DNA from: Muribaculaceae bacterium
Lineage (GTDB): Bacteria; Bacillota; Clostridia; Lachnospirales; Lachnospiraceae
Assembly (NCBI GenBank): GCA_023666425.1
Contig: JAMPCA010000001.1
Coordinates: 972,886-1,036,885, forward strand
DNA: 64,000 nucleotides
Direction of reading: 5' to 3'
This document shows, one piece after another, positions 52,259 through 61,369 of the stretch. Below the pieces are notes generated by a model that made no database searches, was not told the origin of the DNA, and was given only the letters and a program-made list of their open reading frames with translations. Position 1 is the stretch's first letter. Each line of letters starts with the position of its first letter. Made by a program: the position numbers and the translations under genes.

Positions 52259-53293
52259 TCAAGAGGTATAACTTATTATTTCGTTTTTGACACGTGTTTT
52301 TTCCATCCGATTCAGAGTTGAAAGGATAGATCGTACAAAATCCCTGATGGCAACCCGTTGTACCAAGCGGAACCAGAACCCATACCGGGATGCTTCAACA
52401 TAGCTGCGCAGATACATCAACATCTCATACAAGAGCATTTTCTCACGGTCTTCATCGGTGATGCGCAGCGGCTTTTCACTGACCTTGTTGTAACCCTCCA
52501 GGAACGCCTCCTCCTTTTCCACATCATCATAGAGCAGGAGCGCGGTACTGAAAGAAGCCAAAGGATCGCCCAAAAAACTCCGTTCAAAGTCGATCATCCC
52601 GGTAAGATAATATCCATCTTCCTGCCTGCGCACAAAGACATTCCCTGCCCACAGGTCAAAATTCACCAGGGAAGGTTTCTGCAGGGCGTCCAGCATAGAG
52701 CGGCGGGATGCCACCGCATATCGGATCTCATCAAAAGGAAGCCTCAGGTTTTGCGCCCGGATCTCCTCCAGCACATTGTCTATCATGGCTGTGAACGCCT
52801 CTCCCCATGTGGCAAACCGCTTGGCGGGGTCATCGCTGATCTCGCCGAACCAGTCCATACCCACGTTATGCATACGGGCGGTATATTTACCCAGCGCCCG
52901 CATCAGACCGGGATCGCGGATCGGCCAATACTCAAACCATGTCTTTCCATGCATCCGTTCCATGATAAAATAATCACAGGGAAGGACTGTTTTAGAAAAG
53001 TCATAACCGTATAACTTAGGAATAGGAATCTTACGCCCCTCCAAAATCTGATATGTATACACCTCCGTCCGCAGGATCTCCTTTTCATGACCGGGCAATT
53101 CCATATCACGACAAGGCCCGGTCTTCAGGATAACGCCGTCTTCCAGCGCCCCGCTGCCATTGATCCGGTACAGCGTGTTAAACGTCCCTCCATCGAGAGG
53201 AATGATTTCCGTGACGTTCTCATCGGGAAAATACTTTTTGATCACGGCTGTAATCTCCGCATCCGTAAATACATTTTTTGTTGCTGTCTTCAA
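52259..53293 (-). CDS. APH-family phosphotransferase
   Basis: Protein kinase-like fold of 344 residues from the aminoglycoside/choline kinase superfamily. N-lobe: IPLDGGTFNTLYRING and ILKTGPCRD. Catalytic loop: SLVNFDLWAGNVFV, where the usual His is Asn-Phe but the catalytic Asp and Asn are kept. Metal site: MIDFERSFLGDP. The substrate may be an aminoglycoside or a small metabolite; the loop is not that of the well-known resistance enzymes. The start is taken at TTG 53293 behind GGAGGTGCGAGAA; GTG at 53302 is too near the site. Confidence 0.85.
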   Translation of the reverse strand: MKTATKNVFTDAEITAVIKKYFPDENVTEIIPLDGGTFNTLYRINGSGALEDGVILKTGPCRDMELPGHEKEILRTEVYTYQILEGRKIPIPKLYGYDFSKTVLPCDYFIMERMHGKTWFEYWPIRDPGLMRALGKYTARMHNVGMDWFGEISDDPAKRFATWGEAFTAMIDNVLEEIRAQNLRLPFDEIRYAVASRRSMLDALQKPSLVNFDLWAGNVFVRRQEDGYYLTGMIDFERSFLGDPLASFSTALLLYDDVEKEEAFLEGYNKVSEKPLRITDEDREKMLLYEMLMYLRSYVEASRYGFWFRLVQRVAIRDFVRSILSTLNRMEKTRVKNEIISYTS

Positions 53294-53394
53294 TTCTCGC
53301 ACCTCCGGACAGTCATAGTCATATATTCATGAGCGCATTCATTATTGTATGTCACCTTATACCTCACATTGCCGTCACTCTCCCGTTATACCTT

Positions 53395-55176
53395 TCAACC
53401 TCCAGACGTTTCCGCCACAAGTATAAATTGAGCGTTATACAACTCACAATAATCGCCGCCTCTTTCCATCAGTTCCTCATGGCTGCCGCTCTCCACGATC
53501 GTGCCATGCTTCATCACAAGGATACAGTCAGCGTCCCGGATCGTAGACAGGCGGTGGGCAATGATAAAGGAAGTCCGTCCTTCCATCAGCGCATCCATAG
53601 CTTTTTGGATCTCCAGCTCCGTCCTGGTATCCACACTGGAGGTAGCCTCATCCAGGATCAGTATCTGCGGATCGGCAAGGATAGCCCTGGCGATGGTCAA
53701 AAGCTGCTTCTGTCCGGCGGAGATCCCCGCTGTTTCATCGTCCAGCACCGTGTCATAGCCCTGGGGCATGGTGCGGATAAAGTGGTCGATCCTCGCCGCC
53801 TTTGCCGCCCGTATCACATCTTCACGGGAAGCATTCTCCTTCCCATAGGCAATATTGTCAGCAATCGTTCCCCGAAACAGCCAGGTATCCTGCAGGACCA
53901 TCCCCACCGCATGATAGAGCGCCTTACGTGGAATCCGGCTGATGTCAGCACCATCAATGGAGATAGAACCTCCGTTCAGCTCATAAAAACGCATCAGGAG
54001 ATTGACCAAGGTAGTCTTTCCCGCCCCTGTGGGGCCGACTATGGCGATCTTGCTGCCGGGCTTTACCTTTAGAGTAATGTCTTCCATCAAAATATTGTTC
54101 TCGCTGTACCCAAAGCGTACATGATCGAAGGCAACGGCTCCCCTGGGGGCTGACAGCGCGGGGGGATCCTCTGCGTCCGGTATCTGTTCGGTCTCGTCCA
54201 GCAGGGCGTACACCCTGCCTGCAGCCGCCACCGCGCCCTGCAGGGAGTTGATAAGGTAGGCAACGTTCAGAATGGATTCCGAGGATTTGTTGGTATAGTT
54301 AAAAAAGGCCGGGATATAAGCGATGGAAATGCCGCCCCCCACCACCAGCATGGCCCCGCCAAAGGCGACCACCACATAGCCGAGGTGGTTCAAAAGCTGG
54401 ACCAGCGGGTTGATCAGGAATGTGACAAACTGCGCGTTCCTGCCGGTCCGATAGAGGGCCTCGCTTAAGCCCTCCAGCTTGGCGGTCATGTTCTCCTCCT
54501 GCCCGTATGCTTTGACAACCGAATTGCCGGCAAAAACCTCCTCGATCCCGGCGTTAAACGCACCGAGGGCATCCTGCTGCGCGGTCTGAACCCGTTCCGT
54601 TTTTTCCGAGACCACCGCTGCCAGGACCATGCCGATAAATACTGTTGCCAGCACCACCAGCGCAAGCCCCCAATGGAGATAGAACATCATCCCAATGGCG
54701 CCGGCCATTGCCACGCCAGATGAGAACAGCTGGGACAGGCTGTTCTGCATGGTGTCGGCAACCTTTTCCATGTCGCTGGTGACACGGCTTAATATATCTC
54801 CCTTTTTATGCGTGTCATAGTATTGCAAAGGCAGACGGTTTAATTTCTCACTGACCTTTTTCCGCATCCGCAGCGCCAGCTTTTGGGAGACACCGGACAT
54901 GATGTATTCCTGGATATACCCAAAAAGCGCGCGGATCAGGAAGATCGTAAGCAACGCGCCGAGGATCACATGGAGCAGCGGCCAGCCGTTCCAAAAATGC
55001 CTTGTTTCACTGATAACTTCCTCAATAGCCCCGGCGACAAGCAGCGGGTAGATAATGCCCAATACCGCGCTGGCTATGGCGCCGAACAGCACAAAAAGCA
55101 GCGTCCATTTCTGTTTCATCAGCTCTGCCAGGAGGCGGCGGACGGTTTTTGGGGATCGTGAACCTTTCCGTTTCAT
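53395..55176 (-). CDS. ABC exporter half-transporter (TM + ATPase)
   Basis: Type IV ABC exporter of 593 residues: six helices (FVLFGAIASAVLGIIYPLLVAG onward), then an ATPase with Walker A GPTGAGKTTL near 385, Q-loop GMVLQDTWLF, signature GISAGQKQLLTIARA (ISAGQ in place of LSGGQ) and Walker B ILILDEATSSVD followed by the switch His in FIIAHRL. ATG overlaps the previous exporter's stop (ATGA) and has GGAGGAG upstream. With that partner it should form a heterodimeric drug or lipid exporter of the LmrCD/BmrCD kind. Confidence 0.93.
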   Translation of the reverse strand: MKRKGSRSPKTVRRLLAELMKQKWTLLFVLFGAIASAVLGIIYPLLVAGAIEEVISETRHFWNGWPLLHVILGALLTIFLIRALFGYIQEYIMSGVSQKLALRMRKKVSEKLNRLPLQYYDTHKKGDILSRVTSDMEKVADTMQNSLSQLFSSGVAMAGAIGMMFYLHWGLALVVLATVFIGMVLAAVVSEKTERVQTAQQDALGAFNAGIEEVFAGNSVVKAYGQEENMTAKLEGLSEALYRTGRNAQFVTFLINPLVQLLNHLGYVVVAFGGAMLVVGGGISIAYIPAFFNYTNKSSESILNVAYLINSLQGAVAAAGRVYALLDETEQIPDAEDPPALSAPRGAVAFDHVRFGYSENNILMEDITLKVKPGSKIAIVGPTGAGKTTLVNLLMRFYELNGGSISIDGADISRIPRKALYHAVGMVLQDTWLFRGTIADNIAYGKENASREDVIRAAKAARIDHFIRTMPQGYDTVLDDETAGISAGQKQLLTIARAILADPQILILDEATSSVDTRTELEIQKAMDALMEGRTSFIIAHRLSTIRDADCILVMKHGTIVESGSHEELMERGGDYCELYNAQFILVAETSGG

Positions 55177-56897
55177 TGCGTCTCCTCCTTCATCTGAGAT
55201 TTCGCGATCTGTTGATAGGCAGGGCAATGCTCCATCAGCTCCCCGTGGGTGCCGCTGCCAATAATTTTCCCGTCCTCCAGCACCAGGATCTGCTGCGCGT
55301 CCATAATGGTGCTGACCCGCTGGGCAATGATCAGGACGGCGGATTCTTCCGTTTCCCGTTTCAAAGCCCTGCGGAGCATGGCATCAGTCTTGAAATCCAA
55401 AGCGGAAAAGCTGTCGTCGAAAACATAAATTGACGGTTTTCGTATGATTGCCCTGGCAATAGCAAGGCGCTGGCGCTGTCCGCCGGAAAAATTGGCGCCG
55501 CCCTGGGATACTCTTGTCCCCAGCCCGTCCTCCAGCCCGTTTACAAACTCCGAGAGCTGCGCTGTCCGGACGGCGGACCACATATCCTCTTCCATGGCAT
55601 TTTCATTGCCATGGCGGAGATTCTCAGCGATGGTGCCGCTGAACAAAAATGCTTTCTGCGGCACATAGCCGATCAAGGCCCGGTAGCCCGCCAGGGGAAG
55701 CTCCCGGATGTCTTTCCCTCCCAACAGGATCTGCCCTTCTCCAGGATCATAAAAACGCATGAGCAGATTCAAAATGGTGGATTTTCCGGAGCCGGTACTT
55801 CCGATGACAGCCGTGGTCTGACCTTTATGAACAGAAAAACTGATATGGGACAGCACGGATTTCTCCGCATCCCCGTAGCCAAAGGACACATCACGAAACT
55901 CCAATTCCCCGGCATCCTCTTTTTCCATGCGCCTGCTGCCCGTGTCCGGGATGGAGTTTTCCGCCTCCAACACCTGAGCGATCCGTCTGGCGCTGATATT
56001 CAGCCGCGGGATGGTCACAATGGCCGACAATCCCATGATCAGGAAGGTCAGTGTGATCGTAGCATACTCAATGATGGCATACAGATCGCCCAGCGCTATG
56101 CCTCCGCTATGGATACGGCTGTCTCCGAGCCAGATGATCAATAGGGTACAAAGGTTCATGATCAGGGTGATCAACGGCATCAGTACCGCAAACAGGCGGT
56201 TGATCCTGATACCCATATTCCCATATTTTGTAAAGGTATCGTCCATACGCTTTTTTTCATAACAGACCCGGTTAAATGCCCGGATCACACGGACACCGGA
56301 AATTTTCTCCAGTACGCCTCGGTTCATCTCATCCATCATAGCAAGCAGCCTGTCAAACATAGGGATGGCCTTTCTGCTCAGAAGCAGTGCCAGAAGCAAA
56401 ATAAGCGCCATAATGCCGATGAGGAGCAGAGCCAGCGTCCTGTCCTTGGAAAAGGTCAGCAAAAGCCCTGCGATCGTCATAAAGGGAGCCGGCAGCAGCA
56501 GTTCCACGATCGTGGAAAACCCCGTCTGGATCTGCGTTACATCGTTTGTGCTGCGGGTGATCATGGAGGCTGTCCCGAACCGGTTGAAGTCATAAACGGA
56601 AAGCTCCTGTGTCCTCCGAAATACGGTGTTGCGGATATCCCGGCCGATCAGGGCTGCATTGTCCGAGGACAGATAAATATGGACGATGGAGATTCCTGCC
56701 ACCAGCACAGCGGCAAGCAGCATGACCAAGCTGGCCCGTCCGATGTAAGCGGTGTCGCCAACGAGGATACCCTTGTTCACAATGTCCGACATCAGGGTGG
56801 GGATGATGAGCGTCCCTAACGCCTGAAAGAGCAGCAGGACAAACATCAGTGCAATACGCCCCCTGTATGGTTTCATAAATCTGCTCAGGATTCTCAT
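55173..56897 (-). CDS. ABC exporter half-transporter (TM + ATPase), partner
   Basis: Type IV ABC exporter of 574 residues: helices from PYRGRIALMFVLLLFQALGTLI, then Walker A GSTGSGKSTI near 360, Q-loop GYVPQKAFLF, signature [14 protein letters not shown], and Walker B YVFDDSFSALD with Asp in place of the catalytic Glu (the degenerate-site mark of one half of heterodimeric exporters). The switch is IIAQRVST, with Gln instead of His. This pairs naturally with the downstream half, whose site is the complementary one. ATG follows GAAGGAGTGCTTTT. Confidence 0.93.
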   Translation of the reverse strand: MRILSRFMKPYRGRIALMFVLLLFQALGTLIIPTLMSDIVNKGILVGDTAYIGRASLVMLLAAVLVAGISIVHIYLSSDNAALIGRDIRNTVFRRTQELSVYDFNRFGTASMITRSTNDVTQIQTGFSTIVELLLPAPFMTIAGLLLTFSKDRTLALLLIGIMALILLLALLLSRKAIPMFDRLLAMMDEMNRGVLEKISGVRVIRAFNRVCYEKKRMDDTFTKYGNMGIRINRLFAVLMPLITLIMNLCTLLIIWLGDSRIHSGGIALGDLYAIIEYATITLTFLIMGLSAIVTIPRLNISARRIAQVLEAENSIPDTGSRRMEKEDAGELEFRDVSFGYGDAEKSVLSHISFSVHKGQTTAVIGSTGSGKSTILNLLMRFYDPGEGQILLGGKDIRELPLAGYRALIGYVPQKAFLFSGTIAENLRHGNENAMEEDMWSAVRTAQLSEFVNGLEDGLGTRVSQGGANFSGGQRQRLAIARAIIRKPSIYVFDDSFSALDFKTDAMLRRALKRETEESAVLIIAQRVSTIMDAQQILVLEDGKIIGSGTHGELMEHCPAYQQIAKSQMKEETQ

Positions 56898-56912
56898 AAA
56901 AGCACTCCTTCA

Positions 56913-57184
56913 CTACTTGAATACAATCCCATTCCGTTCCGAGACCTTCAGCAGTACAACGGAGATTACCGCCACAACCAATTCATAAATGCCGAAGGTC
57001 AGCCAGACACTGTCTGCTCCAAAGACGGCGGGAACCAACAGTATCACGGCTGCGCTTACCACAAGGCTGCGATCCCCTGACCTACAAAAATACCGTCCAC
57101 CACAGAAAACAGGAAAAAGCACACATTGGAAAGCATGGCGGGGAACACATACTTCCAGACATTTTTTGCTCGTTGAGATAACAT
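56913..57184 (-). pseudogene. MATE exporter remnant, internal deletion and frameshift
   Basis: Begins with a good start (TGGAGGATCATC then ATG) and about 42 normal codons of a MATE transporter (LSQRAKNVWKYVFPAMLSN, FSVVDGIFVGQGI). It then jumps, in another frame, to the last 50-odd codons of a MATE protein (AAVILLVPAVFGADSVWLTF ... SVVLLKVSERNGIVFK). Roughly 390 codons from the middle are missing, and the two ends meet near 57060-57070. Not functional. Confidence 0.82.
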
Positions 57185-57197
57185 GATGATCCTCCAG

Positions 57198-57908
57198 TCA
57201 TTTTGATATTTGCGCATTATCCGCTGTGAAAGATTCCCTGTACCTGCGCCGGCCGCTCCCTGTGATATGTTCCGGTTCATCCAGAAAGTACCAGTAATAA
57301 AATCTTCTTCTCATTTTGCGATCGGGATAATGCCTGTCAAGCCACCGTGAAAAACGGTTTGCCGCAGGCCTACCCCTGTGCCGGTTTGCCCAGCGGATAA
57401 TACACACCGCTGTAAAAGAAAAATTGATCACCATAAAAACAGTAAGTCCGATACAGACCACACTCCATCCGCTGCCATCTATGTAAGCCAACATCCTTTT
57501 CAGGGGAGCATACAGAAGCAGGTCAAAACCAAACCCCAGTATGCCCCATACCATTGCCATGAACGGGCTGATCAGTCCTTGGATATTGAGAGTGTGTTCC
57601 CTGTAATCCCACGCCCTCATGCCGATCCCCAGCCGTATCACCAGGCCGCACAGATATTCTACCATCGACCCTGCCAGGGCAAGCAGCAGAAAGCGGGCAG
57701 CCGGGTGCCAGCCGGACAATAATGCGCTGCAGACATAAAACACCGGCAGCCCGATGCCGTAAACGATATTAAACGGGCCCCACATGGAGACAGTATGGGT
57801 TTCCCATCTGCCGTATTTTAACCAGCACCAAATGCCTTCCACCACAACGCCTGAAACATTCCCTAACATAAAAAGCCAAAATAATTCCTGATATCTTATA
57901 TCCCACAT
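57198..57908 (-). CDS. CmpB-like membrane protein (PF06541 type)
   Basis: Membrane protein of 236 residues with six helices and the family pattern: GNVSGVVVEGIWCWLKYGRW, VSMWGPFNIVYGIGLPVFYV, GSMVEYLCGLVIRLGIGMRAWDYREH, LNIQGLISPFMAMVWGILGF. The C-terminal tail (about 50 residues) is basic and cytoplasmic. It shares the WDY and G-x-VEYL blocks with the protein at 50527, so the two are paralogues flanking the exporter genes. ATG follows GAAACGGAGTAAAAT. Its role beside drug exporters is unknown. Confidence 0.88.
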   Translation of the reverse strand: MWDIRYQELFWLFMLGNVSGVVVEGIWCWLKYGRWETHTVSMWGPFNIVYGIGLPVFYVCSALLSGWHPAARFLLLALAGSMVEYLCGLVIRLGIGMRAWDYREHTLNIQGLISPFMAMVWGILGFGFDLLLYAPLKRMLAYIDGSGWSVVCIGLTVFMVINFSFTAVCIIRWANRHRGRPAANRFSRWLDRHYPDRKMRRRFYYWYFLDEPEHITGSGRRRYRESFTADNAQISK

Positions 57909-57911
57909 ATT

Positions 57912-58139
57912 TTACTCCGTTTCATCTGTTTCCGTTCTCAAAGCGGCCTCCGCCCTTGCCGCCGCCTTCGCACGGGCGCGGGCTTTCCTGCGCGCTATAA
58001 ACGCAGCCCTTTCTTCCGCCTCCAATTCCTTTTTGCGTTGCTCTTTCTCTCGGACATAGCCATCCCATAAGGCATAGGCGGCAAAACCAGCCGATATAGT
58101 TCCGGTTATTGCCAGCAATGTTTTCGTTATCTTTTTCAT
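57912..58139 (-). CDS. Small membrane-anchored protein, Ala/Arg/Lys-rich tail
   Basis: Protein of 75 residues with one helix near 6-25 (TLLAITGTISAGFAAYALWDG) and a long charged helix behind it (EKEQRKKELEAEERAAFIAR and alternating Ala-Arg-Ala-Lys). It ends in an acidic tip. GGAGGTTTACA precedes ATG. Operon position between two membrane protein genes suggests a small assembly or linker subunit; no family recognised. Confidence 0.72.
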   Translation of the reverse strand: MKKITKTLLAITGTISAGFAAYALWDGYVREKEQRKKELEAEERAAFIARRKARARAKAAARAEAALRTETDETE

Positions 58140-58192
58140 TGTAAACCTCCAAATAAAGCTTTCTGTCAGTTCTACTTTTACGGTATAAGATC

Positions 58193-58609
58193 CTATCTGT
58201 TCCCGTTCATCTTATCTGTTTCTGAATGCCTTTCCGTTTTTTTATGCTCTGCCTTTTCCTTTTTTCGTGATTGGAAGGCATCCTTTGTTTTCTGAAGAAG
58301 CTGTCTTAAGACGGCAAGCGTCTTCTTGTCACTCGGAAATATCCACCGCAGCAATGCAAGTGCGATGGCAAAAGTCGCTATCTTCTCAGGCGAAACCGGG
58401 AGCCACAGGAAAGCAAGATAAGCGCTTGCCACCGCCATCATCCATCCGATTTCGTAATAAGTGCCGATTGCCAGCATAATATATGACCATCCGTTTGTAA
58501 CCATCCATGCAATGCCAAGGCACAGTAAAAAGTGAGGATTCAACAAAAATCCGATTGCCTTTTTTAATTTTTCTTTGAGTCTCACCTGTTTTCTATCTTT
58601 TGTTTCCAT
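58193..58609 (-). CDS. Small membrane protein of the MarR-MATE operon
   Basis: Protein of 138 residues: a basic head (KDRKQVRLKEKLKKAIGFLL), three hydrophobic segments (FLLCLGIAWMVTNGWSYIM, IGWMMAVASAYLAFLWLPVS, IATFAIALALLRWIF) and a strongly charged tail. Start at the ATG after GGGAAGTGTG. I do not recognise it. It lies between the MATE gene and the small Ala/Arg protein gene, so it should share their control. Confidence 0.75.
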   Translation of the reverse strand: METKDRKQVRLKEKLKKAIGFLLNPHFLLCLGIAWMVTNGWSYIMLAIGTYYEIGWMMAVASAYLAFLWLPVSPEKIATFAIALALLRWIFPSDKKTLAVLRQLLQKTKDAFQSRKKEKAEHKKTERHSETDKMNGNR

Positions 58610-58663
58610 CACACTTCCCAACATTCCGCCAACGGCGGTAAAAACAATGAGTACGAAGAACCG

Positions 58664-59995
58664 TTACATATATTGGTATTTCTTCCTCTTTGCAAACAGA
58701 AATATCATCGAGATAGCAAAAGCAAAAATCTCCGCCGCTACGTCCGCAAACCAGATCCCGTCAAGCTTGAACAGAATCGGCAGGATCAGGATCGCCGCCA
58801 TCTTGAAAATAAAGGTGCGCAGGAAGGAGATCGCCGCCGATACACCGCCGTCATTGAGCGCGGTGAAGAAGGACGAGGCAAAAATATTGAATCCCACAAT
58901 AATAAAGGATAGCGTAGAGATCCGCAGCGCCCGCACCGTCATGTCAAACAGCACCAGGTTATAGCCCACGAAGAGCTTCGCCAGCGGGACGGCGAGGAGC
59001 TGTGCCGCCACCACCATTACCGCGCCGGTCACATACATAAGGATATTGCTCTTTTTCAGCAGGTTCTTCAGCTCCCCATGGTTTCCCGCGCCATAATGGT
59101 AACTGACCACAGGCGCGCATCCCATGGAATATCCGATAAAGATCGCGGCAAAAACAAACTGCACATACATCAGCACCCCATAAGAGGCGACCCCGTTCTC
59201 CCCCGCATATTTGAGAAGCTGGAAATTATATAAAATGCCTATCACTGCGGAGGTGGCGTTGGATACCATTTCGGAAGATCCGTTGGCACAGGCTTTCAGG
59301 ATCGGTTTTATTTCCAGCCTTGTTTTTACCAATCTCAAAAGGCTGCTGTTCGGGCGCAGGAAATAGACAAGCGGTATCACCGCCCCCACGCACTGGCTCA
59401 AGCCCGTGGCAAGCGCAGCGCCCGCAACGCCCCATTTGAATACGGCGATGAACAAGGCATCCAACGCCATGTTGGCCACTCCCGCCGCAACGGTAGCCCA
59501 TAGGCCAAGTTTGGGCTTTTCCGCTGCAATCAGGAAACTCTGGAACGCATACTGCAGCATGAAGGAAACGGTAAAACCCATTGTGATGGAGCCATACAGG
59601 ACGCAGTAGGGCAGCATCCCTTCCGTTGCGCCAAGCAGGAGCGAAACAGGTTTCATGATGGCAAGCCCCACAGCAGTGAGGACGATCCCCACAATCACCG
59701 ATACCCATATCATCATGGTAAAATAACGGTCTGCCTGTTCTTTTTTCTGCTCCCCCAATATTCTGGCGACCAAAGCGCTGCCGCCGCTTCCCAGCATAAA
59801 GCCAACGCCGCCCAGTATCGTGTTAAAGGGCATGATCAGGTTGATTGCGGCGAAAGCGGTGTCCCCCACAAAATTGGAGACAAACAGACCGTCCACAACA
59901 CCGTAAATGGAAGTAAATACCATCATCACGATTGAGGGCATGACAAAACGCAGGAGGCGCTTATAATTAAAATGGTCGGATAACTGGATCTTCAT
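58664..59995 (-). CDS. MATE family efflux transporter
   Basis: Intact MATE exporter of 443 residues, about twelve helices. N-terminal half: LLRFVMPSIVMMVFTSIYGVVDGLFVS, LMPFNTILGGVGFMLGSGGSALVARILGE. C-terminal half: NGSSEMVSNATSAVIGILYN. It belongs to the MepA-like branch seen in Clostridia. It overlaps the kinase-like gene by four bases (ATGA). Its substrate is unknown, but MarR control suggests a drug or toxic metabolite. Confidence 0.93.
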   Translation of the reverse strand: MKIQLSDHFNYKRLLRFVMPSIVMMVFTSIYGVVDGLFVSNFVGDTAFAAINLIMPFNTILGGVGFMLGSGGSALVARILGEQKKEQADRYFTMMIWVSVIVGIVLTAVGLAIMKPVSLLLGATEGMLPYCVLYGSITMGFTVSFMLQYAFQSFLIAAEKPKLGLWATVAAGVANMALDALFIAVFKWGVAGAALATGLSQCVGAVIPLVYFLRPNSSLLRLVKTRLEIKPILKACANGSSEMVSNATSAVIGILYNFQLLKYAGENGVASYGVLMYVQFVFAAIFIGYSMGCAPVVSYHYGAGNHGELKNLLKKSNILMYVTGAVMVVAAQLLAVPLAKLFVGYNLVLFDMTVRALRISTLSFIIVGFNIFASSFFTALNDGGVSAAISFLRTFIFKMAAILILPILFKLDGIWFADVAAEIFAFAISMIFLFAKRKKYQYM

Positions 59996-60612
59996 TTCTT
60001 TTTCCTTTCAAAATACTGTTTTGCAAGCACGGCAAGCGGAGACACGATTTCTGGAATTTCAACACTTGTCGTATTCACGCACAATTCGTATACCCGTCTG
60101 TCCCCCCAGCGATAATTGGAAAGGAAGTCATGGCTTGCGGCACGGGTTTTGTCAATCACTTTCATGTGCCGCTCCATCTCATACCCGCACATATTTTCAT
60201 CACTTGCGGCTCTCTGCCGGCAACGCTCCAGCTTGGTCTCCATATCCGCATATATAAAAATACGGTAAGGCTGCATATCGTGCAAGATAATGTCAGCGTT
60301 TCTTCCCACCATGACGGCGTCTCCTTTTTCCGCCAGCAGACGAATCACCTTGTGCTGTTCCGCCAAAATACCCGCCGTCTGATTTTGCGCATACCCCTGC
60401 AGTGCGAAGCTTCGCCGGAAAGTATAAGGGTAGCTTACGGTAAATCCGCGATCCAGGACCTTCTCGATATAATGCTCATCCATCTCAAGGTTTTCTGCAA
60501 TTTTGCAGATGATCTCCCTGTCGTAATAGGCGAAGCCAAGTTCGTCCGCCAGCCGTCTTCCAAGTTCCCTGCCGCCGCTCCCAAATTCGCGGCTTATCGT
60601 TATAATTTTCAT
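59992..60612 (-). CDS. Cytidylate kinase-like protein
   Basis: P-loop protein of 206 residues: IITISREFGSGGRELGRRLADELGFAYYDREII carries the Walker A region in a GSGGRELG form, followed by a LID-like RCRQRAASDE and YRWGDRRVYELCVNT. This is the Cytidylate_kin2 group, distinct from the house-keeping Cmk; its true substrate is unknown. It is coupled to the MATE gene by a four-base overlap, a pairing that recurs in this group of bacteria (recalled, not computed). Confidence 0.87.
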   Translation of the reverse strand: MKIITISREFGSGGRELGRRLADELGFAYYDREIICKIAENLEMDEHYIEKVLDRGFTVSYPYTFRRSFALQGYAQNQTAGILAEQHKVIRLLAEKGDAVMVGRNADIILHDMQPYRIFIYADMETKLERCRQRAASDENMCGYEMERHMKVIDKTRAASHDFLSNYRWGDRRVYELCVNTTSVEIPEIVSPLAVLAKQYFERKKK

Positions 60613-60720
60613 AAATACGCGTCTCCTTTGACCTTTTCATTCTTTGCTATATCAGATTCAACAACCGTGCTTTCTCCAAGACGGACAGGGAACCAGAAAT
60701 CCCCAACGCATCTGCCTGGC

Positions 60721-61194
60721 TCATTGCTCACGGGAATCATCCGCTAAAAGGGCATGGTTCTTCACATATTCCTCCTGCATAAACCGGTTCAGCTTGCGGA
60801 ATACCGAAATAAAAAGCTCCCTTTCTTCCTCTGATATCCTGGAAAAAGCCGTCTGCTCGATTTCCTGTGTTTCCCCTATTACCTTTTCACAGAACTGTTT
60901 CCCAATTTCCGTAAGCACGATACGTTTTCTGTTACGGGTATTCGGAATCACCTCCAATGTGATCCACTCTTTTTTCAGCAACGCGGCAATGGAAGTATTG
61001 ACCGTCTGTTTGGAATATGACCAGCTATTGCACAGATCCACCTGTGTAACAGGTTCGTCATAGTTGTACAGAATATACAATATCCAGTAGATGCTGTCGG
61101 TAAGCCCATAACCTTGCGCTATGTTATGGTAGATTTCATCGCTCTCATTGCAAAGCTGGTTGATTTCGATCATTTGTTTTTTTATGGTGTCCAT
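60721..61194 (-). CDS. MarR-family transcriptional regulator
   Basis: Winged-helix regulator of 157 residues: LYNYDEPVTQVDLCNSWSYSKQTVNTSIAALLKKEWITLEV, the wing NTRNRKRIVLTEIGKQF, and long N- and C-terminal dimerisation helices. ATG follows GGAAAGGAACACT. It is first in the operon with the kinase-like and MATE genes; a 19-base perfect palindrome with a promoter inside lies just upstream, so it probably represses itself and the exporters. Confidence 0.92.
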   Translation of the reverse strand: MDTIKKQMIEINQLCNESDEIYHNIAQGYGLTDSIYWILYILYNYDEPVTQVDLCNSWSYSKQTVNTSIAALLKKEWITLEVIPNTRNRKRIVLTEIGKQFCEKVIGETQEIEQTAFSRISEEERELFISVFRKLNRFMQEEYVKNHALLADDSREQ

Positions 61195-61230
61195 ATAGTG
61201 TTCCTTTCCTAACTACAATGATTAAAAAAT

Positions 61231-61284
61231 AAGTATCCGTTTTCGGACTTATTATATAATAGTCCGAAAACGGATACTTGTCAA
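61231..61284 (-). promoter_or_regulatory. MarR operator: perfect 19-bp inverted repeat with embedded promoter
   Basis: Arms AAGTATCCGTTTTCGGACT (61231-61249) and its exact complement (61261-61279) flank TATTATATAAT. On the minus strand TTGACA is at 61284-61279 and TATTAT at 61261-61256, 17 bases apart, so a bound dimer would cover the promoter. Transcription would start inside the left arm. Confidence 0.85.
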
Positions 61285-61369
61285 TAGATTCCTGATATAA
61301 GTTTTACAAAAGTTACCGAATCCCTCGTTCCTTGCCCTTCATAACCGGCGCTCTTAACAACCCTCGCCG

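Noticed and set aside
57056..57280. Stand-alone 74-residue gene
   Set aside because: It is the N-terminal piece of a deleted MATE gene with an added upstream stretch that overlaps the CmpB-like gene.
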